A DNA stretch of 64,000 bases, taken from assembly GCF_900105175.1 (NCBI RefSeq), contig NZ_LT629771.1, positions 1,178,001 through 1,242,000 on the forward strand. The letters run 5' to 3'. The notes under the pieces were generated by a model, which had not been told where the DNA came from, did no database searches, and saw only the letters and a program-made list of their open reading frames with translations. Each line of letters begins with the position of its first letter. Position 1 is the first letter of the stretch. This DNA is from Jiangella sp. DSM 45060. GTDB lineage: Bacteria; Actinomycetota; Actinomycetes; Jiangellales; Jiangellaceae. The translations under genes were made by a program, and so were the position numbers. Positions 58,492-64,000 of the stretch are shown here, one piece after another.

Positions 58492-59214
58492 ATGAGTCAG
58501 ACCTACTCGACCTCGCTGACCACGCTCGCGGTGCTGGAGCGGGCCGGCCGGGAAGGGCGCGCCTTCCGGGCCGCCGACATCCGGGAGAGCCTCGGGCTCA
58601 CCCGTGGACAGCTCTTCGCGCACCTGGTGACGCTGCGCGAGGCCGGCTGGCTGGAGCACCTGCCGGACAGCACGTTCCGGCTGTCGCTCAAGGCGCATCA
58701 CCTGGGTCAGCGGGCACTCGCGCAGGCGGGCATCGGCGAGCGGGTCCGGCCGGTCATGGAGGAGCTCACCATGGCGGTGATGGAGGCGGTGTCGCTGGCC
58801 GTCATCGAGGGCGAGACCGCGCGGATCGTGCAGCGGGTCGAGCCCGATCGCGCCGTCGTCGCCGACTCCACCTATGAGAGCCGGATGGACCTGCGCCATT
58901 CCGCGTCCGGGCGCGTGCTGCTGGCCTGGGGCAACGCGACCAGCGTGGAGGCACTGCGGGCGTCCGGCGTGGACGTGCCCGGCGACGACGAGCTCGCCGC
59001 CATCCGCAGCCTCGGGCACGCCCTGTCCGACACCGACCTCGGTCTCGAGACGGTCGCCGTCGCGGTGCCGGTCTTCGACGCGCGTGGCGTGGCGACGGCG
59101 GCGCTGTCGATCATCGGCCCGGTCAGCCGGTTCGACCCGCACCGGGCACTGGACGACCTGCGCGCGGCCGCCGCCCGCATCAACGAGCTGCAGACCGGCG
59201 GCGATGCCCGATGA
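58492..59214 (+). CDS. IclR-family transcriptional regulator, 240 aa
   Basis: The N-terminal winged helix reads SLTTLAVLERAGREGRAF, RAADIRESLGLTRGQLFAHLVTLREAGWL and STFRLSLKAHHLG. The effector domain contains EAVSLAVIEGETARIVQRVE, MDLRHSASGRVLLAWG and VAVPVFDARGVATAALSIIG. ATG 58492 follows AGGGAG by 5 bases; GTG 58489 is the alternative. It likely controls the following operon of unknown proteins and dipeptidase, whose first start it overlaps by 4 bases. Confidence 0.92.
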   Translation: MSQTYSTSLTTLAVLERAGREGRAFRAADIRESLGLTRGQLFAHLVTLREAGWLEHLPDSTFRLSLKAHHLGQRALAQAGIGERVRPVMEELTMAVMEAVSLAVIEGETARIVQRVEPDRAVVADSTYESRMDLRHSASGRVLLAWGNATSVEALRASGVDVPGDDELAAIRSLGHALSDTDLGLETVAVAVPVFDARGVATAALSIIGPVSRFDPHRALDDLRAAAARINELQTGGDAR

Positions 59215-60899
59215 CGGTCCGCGATCCGGCCCGGCTCATGCGCCCGGAGCGGCTGGCCGTGCTGCAGCCGAGCAGGTTGTCGGCCAGCCGCGCGCTGATG
59301 AACATGCTCGTCGGCGCCGACTGGTCCATCTCGCGGGTGACGTGGGACATCGACGACCGCGGCCGCGGCGAGGCGCTGTACCGGGTCGATGCCGGCGGGT
59401 ACACGTTCGACCTCGTCGCCCTCTCGTTCGAACCACGGGTCGAGGGCCGCACCGCGCGCATCATCGGCCGGCACTGGGACATGATGGGCGCGCTCATCGA
59501 AGGACCGGTGAGCCCCGAGGTGCTCGAGCAGACCCGCTCCGAGCTGCCCAAGCTGTACGAGGGCCGCGCTCCGGAGGGCACGCTCGCGTGGGCCCGGTCC
59601 AACCGCAGCCTGCGGGCGTTCGAGCACGTGGTCGACAGCCTCGCCGCGGGCCGCCAGCCGGAGCTGGACCGGCTCGCCGAGGCCGGCTACATCCTGCGCA
59701 ACACCGGGCTGGACGGCAACGGGACGTTCGGCACCCGCTCGTTCCTCGGCTACGACGAGGGCCACCCGCTGGCCGTGCCGTACTTCGCGCAGATGCTGGC
59801 CGCCTACCTGATGCGCGAGTTCGGCTTCGACCTGGCCGAGTCGCTGGCGCGCTCGCGCAGCGCCGGCGCGGTCGCGCTCGACCCGCGGGTGAAGACCTAC
59901 CTGGGGCTGGGCAACGGGTCCGGGCTCGGACTCATCCTCTGGGTGCACAACCATCCACGGGTCGTGTCGAAGTGGATCGAGCTGCGGGAGCGGGCGATCG
60001 CCCGGGCCGCGGCGCTGGGCCCGGACGAGATCGGCGACGGCTTCGAGCTGCTGCGGGACCTGCTGGTCAAGGCGGCACGGCATCGGCGCCAGGACCGCAC
60101 CCGCTACGACGCGTTCGACGCCAGCGACGAGGTCGCCCGCGACCTGGACCGCATCGTCGAGGCCGCCGACGACATCGCCGCCCGGACCCGGGCCGGCTCA
60201 CTCGTCGAGGCCCCGCTGGCCGAGTTGCGCCGGCGGGTCGAACCGCTGGTGTCGCCGACGGCGGCCGAGACGCTCGACTCGCTGCTCATCGAGCTGGTGC
60301 CGGAGTATGCCGACGCGCTGCTGCGCGAGCTGACGGTCAGCGAGATCCTGGTGCGGACGCCGCAGTCCAGCGTCGGCGAGCTGAAGGCGCTCGTCGACCG
60401 CCAGTACGGCTGGGCGCTCGAGCTGGCCCGGACCGGCGTCCCGGACGATCCGCGGGTGCTCTACAAGTCGCGCAACGCCGAGGAGCCGCGCCGCGGGCCG
60501 CGTTCGGAGGCCGGCGAGGCGATCGACCTCGCGCTGCACCTGCCCACGCTGCTCGCCGGCCTGCGGCGCGAGCTCGACGAGCATCCCGACGAAAGCTCGG
60601 TCGCCCGCTTCCTCGTGGAGCATCCGCGCCGGCGGCAACTGGTCGAACGGGTGCAGGCACTCGCGGACGAGCCGTATCACACCCCGCTCATGGAGCTGCT
60701 CGGCGAGACGGTCAACCCGGCGCACATCATCGGCCTGGTCAACATCGCGTTCTACGGCCTGGACCGGACCAAGGACCACCTGCGACGCACGCTGCGCGGA
60801 CTGCTCTTCCACGGCGCACCGACGTGGAGCGACCTGCGCGAGCGGGGGAGCACGCACTGGTTCTGGCCGGCCGAGCCGCAGATGGGAGCGACGGCATGA
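59211..60899 (+). CDS. Conserved hypothetical protein, 562 aa
   Basis: I recognise no catalytic domain. The protein is soluble, without signal or membrane segments. It starts MTVRDPARLMRPERLAVLQP and has notable conserved-looking segments MNMLVGADWSISRVTWDID, GGYTFDLVALSFEPR, NTGLDGNGTFGTRSFLGY, LGLGNGSGLGLILWVHNHPR and VNIAFYGLDRTKDHLRRTL. Aromatic/His-rich loops suggest an enzyme. It overlaps iclR by 4 bases and the next gene by 4 bases, so it works with the following hypothetical protein and the M19 protein. Confidence 0.85.
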   Translation: MTVRDPARLMRPERLAVLQPSRLSASRALMNMLVGADWSISRVTWDIDDRGRGEALYRVDAGGYTFDLVALSFEPRVEGRTARIIGRHWDMMGALIEGPVSPEVLEQTRSELPKLYEGRAPEGTLAWARSNRSLRAFEHVVDSLAAGRQPELDRLAEAGYILRNTGLDGNGTFGTRSFLGYDEGHPLAVPYFAQMLAAYLMREFGFDLAESLARSRSAGAVALDPRVKTYLGLGNGSGLGLILWVHNHPRVVSKWIELRERAIARAAALGPDEIGDGFELLRDLLVKAARHRRQDRTRYDAFDASDEVARDLDRIVEAADDIAARTRAGSLVEAPLAELRRRVEPLVSPTAAETLDSLLIELVPEYADALLRELTVSEILVRTPQSSVGELKALVDRQYGWALELARTGVPDDPRVLYKSRNAEEPRRGPRSEAGEAIDLALHLPTLLAGLRRELDEHPDESSVARFLVEHPRRRQLVERVQALADEPYHTPLMELLGETVNPAHIIGLVNIAFYGLDRTKDHLRRTLRGLLFHGAPTWSDLRERGSTHWFWPAEPQMGATA

Positions 60900-61675
60900 A
60901 CCATCCATCCCTGGTCAGCGCCGAGGCACAGCCGCACGGGCGGTGGTCCGGCGACGAGAACGGCGTCATGCGGCTGAGTCCGCGCGAGACCCGGCTCGTC
61001 GTCGAGCGCAACCTGCTGCTGCTCGGCTTCGCGCAGAGCGAGAGCGGCCCGGTCCGCGACCTGTTCCTGGAGGCGCAGGCCCTGGGCCTCGGGGCGCTGG
61101 ACCTGCTGGCCGGCGACTTCGACCGCATCCGCGAGCGCAACGGGCAGCGGGTCACGATCGTCAGCGACGACGCCGAGTTCCTGCGGGTCAGCGCGCACGG
61201 ATCGTTCTCACTGTTCGTCGCGCCGAGCATCGTCGACCTCGTCGTCGACACGACGTTCCGGCACGGCCGCGCCGTGGTGACGATCGACGACGTGCTGCAT
61301 CCGCGGCTGCTCGCGGCGCTGACGGCCTCGGCCTACCGCTACGGCGTCAGCGTCGTGGTGGTCGACGGCGGCGGCGTGGCCAGCGCCTCGACGGCCGACG
61401 GCGACGCTCACGACGTCACCGGTGACGTCGTGGTGATCGGCGCCCGTGCGCCCGACACCGGCCGCCCCGCCGGCGTCGCCGCCGTGGCGGGCGGAACGGC
61501 ACTGCTGCGTGCGGCGCGTCAGGGGATGCCGACGGCCGCGAGCGTCTACTGGTCCGCCTACGACCGCGCCCTGCTCGCACTGGCCCCGGACAACGAGGTG
61601 TCCAGCCGGCATGCCGGCCCGATGATGATCGACGCCGACGGCGTCGTCCATGGCGAGTCCTTCGAGGAGCTGTAG
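60896..61675 (+). CDS. Conserved hypothetical protein, DUF3726-like opening, 259 aa
   Basis: The N-terminal part has a helical LSPRETRLVVERNLLLLGFA, followed by DLFLEAQALGLGALDLLAGD, recalling DUF3726-type proteins (LSLxE then a paired helix); this match is tentative. The middle is alpha/beta with VDTTFRHGRAVVTIDDVLHP, and the end GMPTAASVYWSAYDRALLAL plus MMIDADGVVH. No catalytic motif is recognised. It overlaps the previous gene (ATGA), and the dipeptidase ATG directly follows its TAG. A partner or accessory subunit of the preceding 562-residue protein is likely. Confidence 0.8.
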   Translation: MNHPSLVSAEAQPHGRWSGDENGVMRLSPRETRLVVERNLLLLGFAQSESGPVRDLFLEAQALGLGALDLLAGDFDRIRERNGQRVTIVSDDAEFLRVSAHGSFSLFVAPSIVDLVVDTTFRHGRAVVTIDDVLHPRLLAALTASAYRYGVSVVVVDGGGVASASTADGDAHDVTGDVVVIGARAPDTGRPAGVAAVAGGTALLRAARQGMPTAASVYWSAYDRALLALAPDNEVSSRHAGPMMIDADGVVHGESFEEL

Positions 61676-62647
61676 ATGATCTACGTCGACGGGCTGGAGA
61701 ACAGCATCTACGACCGGCAGGTCTTCCAGGAGCTGCGCACCGGCCGCATCACCTGTGCCGTCGTCACCATGGCGTTCTGGGAGGACACGCTCGAGACGAT
61801 GGACCGCATCGGCCAGTGGCACGACTTCGCCGAGCAGAACGCCGACCTCATCGTGCTCGCCCGCACCACGAGCGACATCGAGCACGCGGCGGCCACCGAC
61901 CGTACCGCGATCATGCTGGGCACGCAGAACAGCAGCCCCATCGCCGACCGCGTCCGGTTCGTCGAGCTCTTCCACGACATGGGCCTGCGGGTCATGCAGC
62001 TGACGTACAACAATCAGAACGCCCTCGGCGGCAGCTGCTACGAGCCGCGCGACTCCGGCCTCACCCGGTTCGGCGCGCAGGTGGTCAAGGAGATGAACCG
62101 CGTCGGCATGCTCGTCGACATCTCGCACGTCGGCGAGCGGACCGGGCTCGAGGCCGCCGAGCTTTCCGAAAAGCCGATCGCCATCACGCACGCCAACGCG
62201 AGCTCGCTGGTACCGCACAAGCGGAACAAGGGCGACGACCTCATCAGAGCCGTCGCCGAGCGCGGCGGGATCATCGGCATCCCGACCTACCCGAAGATCT
62301 GCGGCGAGTACTACTCCGCGAGCCTCGAACGCTGGTGCGAGCTGATCCTGCGCACGGTCGAGCTCGCCGGCATCGACCACGTCGGCATCGGCACCGACAT
62401 CGGCCGCAACGAGGACCAGGCCTACCTCGACTGGATGCGGGTCGGCCGGTGGACCAAGGGCGAGTTCTACGGCGCCGGCTCCGCCGCCTCGCCGGGCGTG
62501 ACACCGCCGCCCGACTTCATGAAGACGACGGAGGGCTTCCCCGCCGTCGAGGCGGAGTTGCGCCGTCACCTGCCCGAGGCCGACGTCGCGAAGGTCATGG
62601 GCGGCAACTGGATACGCGTGTACCGCGACGTGATCGACCCGTCCTGA
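61676..62647 (+). CDS. Membrane-dipeptidase-like (peptidase M19) protein with atypical metal site, 323 aa
   Basis: The M19 barrel is clear from QLTYNNQNALGGSCYEPRDS, DISHVGERTGLEAAE, ITHANASSLVPHKRNKGDD, GGIIGIPTYP and DHVGIGTDIG. Yet the N-terminal H-x-D metal pair of renal dipeptidases is replaced by VDGLENSIYD, and the bridging Glu position reads MLGTQNSSP. The two His and one distal Asp remain. Relatives with this QNSSP variant, as I recall, occur in betaine and carnitine catabolic clusters of Pseudomonas rather than in peptide breakdown. The substrate may therefore be a non-peptide amide, or the protein may act differently. It starts immediately after the previous stop. Confidence 0.85.
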   Translation: MIYVDGLENSIYDRQVFQELRTGRITCAVVTMAFWEDTLETMDRIGQWHDFAEQNADLIVLARTTSDIEHAAATDRTAIMLGTQNSSPIADRVRFVELFHDMGLRVMQLTYNNQNALGGSCYEPRDSGLTRFGAQVVKEMNRVGMLVDISHVGERTGLEAAELSEKPIAITHANASSLVPHKRNKGDDLIRAVAERGGIIGIPTYPKICGEYYSASLERWCELILRTVELAGIDHVGIGTDIGRNEDQAYLDWMRVGRWTKGEFYGAGSAASPGVTPPPDFMKTTEGFPAVEAELRRHLPEADVAKVMGGNWIRVYRDVIDPS

Positions 62648-62685
62648 GCAGCACGAACCAGACGAGATCCAGAAGGAGACCTCCC

Positions 62686-63849
62686 GTGACGGAGAAGAAG
62701 CTCAACATCGGCGTGCTCGGGGTGGGCGAGATCGCACTCGGCCCGCACGGCGTGCTGCCCAACCTGCGCCACATCGCGCACAAGGTGAACCTCGTGGCGC
62801 TGGCCGACCCGGTCGAGGACCGGCTGGCCGCCGCGGCCAAGACCTACGCCGTCCCACACACGTTCGCGTCGCTGGACGAGCTGCTCCAGCTGGACGAGCT
62901 CGACGCCGTCGTCAACCTGACGCCGATCCCCGCGCACGGCGACACGTCGCGGCGCATCCTCGAGGCCGGCAAGCACCTGGCGCTGGAGAAGCCGGTCGCC
63001 ACCACGATGGACGACGCGAACGCCATCGTCCAGCTCGCCGAGGAGCAGGGGCTGACGGTGGTCGTGTCGCCGCCGAACATGCTCTACCCGTCGCGCAGCG
63101 AGGCCCGGAAGCTGATCCGCGACGGCGTCATCGGCCGGGTGGCGTTCGCCCGGGCCCGCCCGTCCGGCGCGGGACCGGCCGCCGGCGCGCCGTGGCGGGA
63201 CCCGTCGTGGTTCTACCAGGAGGGCTCGGGTCCGACGTTCGACGTCGGCGTCTACGGCATCCACGAGCTGCTCGGCCTGCTGGGCCCGGTGCGGCGGGTG
63301 ACGGCGTTCTCCGGCATCACCGACCCGGTCCGGACGGTGCGGCGCGGCCCGTACAAGGGCCTGGAGATCCCGGTCACCGCCGACGACAACACGCTGATGC
63401 TGCTCGACTTCGGCGACTCCGTGTTCGCCACCGTCGACTCGACGTTCAACGTCTATGCGTCGAAGGGGCCGCGCATCGAGATCTACGGGCGCGAGGGTGC
63501 CCTGAACGTCAACTACAACATCAACCAGTCCGGGCCGGCGCCGCAGCTGGAGGTGTACCGCACCGACATCAACGGCAGCGAGTTCGACGGCTGGGTCGCG
63601 CCGAACCTCGGCCACCTCTCCGGCGCGGAGACGTGGGCGCTGAACCTCAAGCGCGCGCTGCTGGTCGACCACCTCGCCGACTGCGTCCTCGGCGGCACGT
63701 CGTCGGCGCTCGGCGCCGACCTCGCCCGGCACGCGCTGGAGATCATGCTCGGTGCGTACGAGTCCGCGCGTACCGGCGCGGCGGTGCCGATCGACTCCAC
63801 GTTCACCGACGTGCAGCCGCCGGCGCCGTCGCTCGGCTCGCAGTGGTGA
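62686..63849 (+). CDS. Gfo/Idh/MocA-family oxidoreductase, 387 aa
   Basis: It has the Rossmann motif NIGVLGVGEIALGPHGV, the LALEKPVATTMDDANAIV catalytic Lys segment and the C-terminal domain with GPTFDVGVYGIHELLGLLG and FNVYASKGPRIEIYG. GTG 62686 has AAGGAG at correct spacing. It stands 38 bases after the M19 gene in the same direction and precedes another probable Gfo/Idh gene, so a dual-oxidoreductase arrangement is likely here as well. The substrate is unknown. Confidence 0.92.
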   Translation: MTEKKLNIGVLGVGEIALGPHGVLPNLRHIAHKVNLVALADPVEDRLAAAAKTYAVPHTFASLDELLQLDELDAVVNLTPIPAHGDTSRRILEAGKHLALEKPVATTMDDANAIVQLAEEQGLTVVVSPPNMLYPSRSEARKLIRDGVIGRVAFARARPSGAGPAAGAPWRDPSWFYQEGSGPTFDVGVYGIHELLGLLGPVRRVTAFSGITDPVRTVRRGPYKGLEIPVTADDNTLMLLDFGDSVFATVDSTFNVYASKGPRIEIYGREGALNVNYNINQSGPAPQLEVYRTDINGSEFDGWVAPNLGHLSGAETWALNLKRALLVDHLADCVLGGTSSALGADLARHALEIMLGAYESARTGAAVPIDSTFTDVQPPAPSLGSQW

Positions 63850-63856
63850 GGCCGCG

Positions 63857-64000
63857 ATGACGGAACTCTCCGCGATCGTGATCGGGCTGGCCAGCGACCA
63901 TGCGTGGTCCATGGCCGACGGTCTGCTCTCGACCGGCAAGGTCGCCATCGACGCCGTCGTCGACGGGGGCGAGCACCGGCGTGCCCACGCCCAGAAGCTG
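63857..64000 (+). CDS. Probable oxidoreductase, N-terminal part (3' end outside window)
   Basis: Forty-eight codons are visible from ATG 63857 (SD GAGG). The start IVIGLASDHAWSMADGLLS followed by VAIDAVVDGGEHRRAHAQKL fits the first strand and helix of a Gfo/Idh/MocA-type Rossmann domain, though its glycine loop is atypical (G-L-A-S-D-H). It lies 7 bases after the previous Gfo/Idh gene. Assignment is tentative because of length. Confidence 0.55.
   Translation, partial: MTELSAIVIGLASDHAWSMADGLLSTGKVAIDAVVDGGEHRRAHAQKL

Noticed and set aside
1-64000. CRISPR arrays, rRNA genes, prophage or conjugation genes
   Set aside because: No spaced direct-repeat array, rRNA-like sequence or phage/plasmid protein motifs were seen.

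Overview
The window is from a high-GC Gram-positive actinomycete; the genus cannot be fixed from sequence alone. The signs are strong GC bias at third codon positions, many GTG starts, ATGA/GTGA gene overlaps, Tat-type lipoproteins, IclR/GntR/ROK-rich carbohydrate loci, a DUF3516 Ski2-like helicase, and promoters of TTGACA / TANNNT type. Several promoters place the -10 box 6-7 bases before the start codon, which predicts leaderless mRNAs.

Left part (1-30 kb), mixed housekeeping and accessory genes: the end of cimA; an ArsR / SRPBCC / alpha-beta hydrolase operon with its operator inside the promoter; an LGFP-repeat protein; a small secreted protein behind a possible SD-masking hairpin; a DUF3516 helicase; a lipoate-ligase-like protein followed by a frameshifted hypothetical gene. 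Then come a creatininase / enolase-superfamily / RidA operon facing a ROK protein that has lost its kinase motifs, and a dipeptide-type ABC operon with IclR and serine hydrolase genes. A decayed patch follows: a signal-less TAXI binding protein and a truncated TRAP permease fused head-on to the tail of a mannitol dehydrogenase gene. Next are MarR and MFS genes, a DUF1330 gene broken by a TAG codon, and gltX followed on the same strand by tRNA-Gln(CTG) and tRNA-Glu(CTC).

Middle part (30.2-51.3 kb), a coherent carbohydrate locus: a cytosolic six-hairpin glycosidase-like protein, a 1464-residue secreted protein with three beta-helix-like modules and a GH43-like domain, an ABC sugar importer, an epimerase-like protein, two SDRs, an MBL hydrolase, two Gfo/Idh oxidoreductases, a GntR/UTRA repressor, an IolC-like kinase, an IolJ-like (DUF2090) aldolase, a zinc alcohol dehydrogenase and a TIM-barrel isomerase. 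Matching palindromes over -35 boxes link at least two of these promoters, suggesting one regulon. The enzymes resemble the ends of inositol catabolism, but no IolD or IolB is visible, so the central chemistry looks undescribed.

Right part (51.3-64 kb), two nitrogen-compound loci. The first couples an N-carbamoylsarcosine-amidase-like hydrolase, a ribose-type ABC transporter, an SDR, an FCD regulator with an unusual DNA-binding domain, RidA and a hydantoinase; this fits uptake and hydrolysis of a cyclic ureide such as a hydantoin. The second has IclR, two proteins without known function, an M19 dipeptidase homologue lacking several canonical metal ligands, and Gfo/Idh enzymes, running off the window edge.
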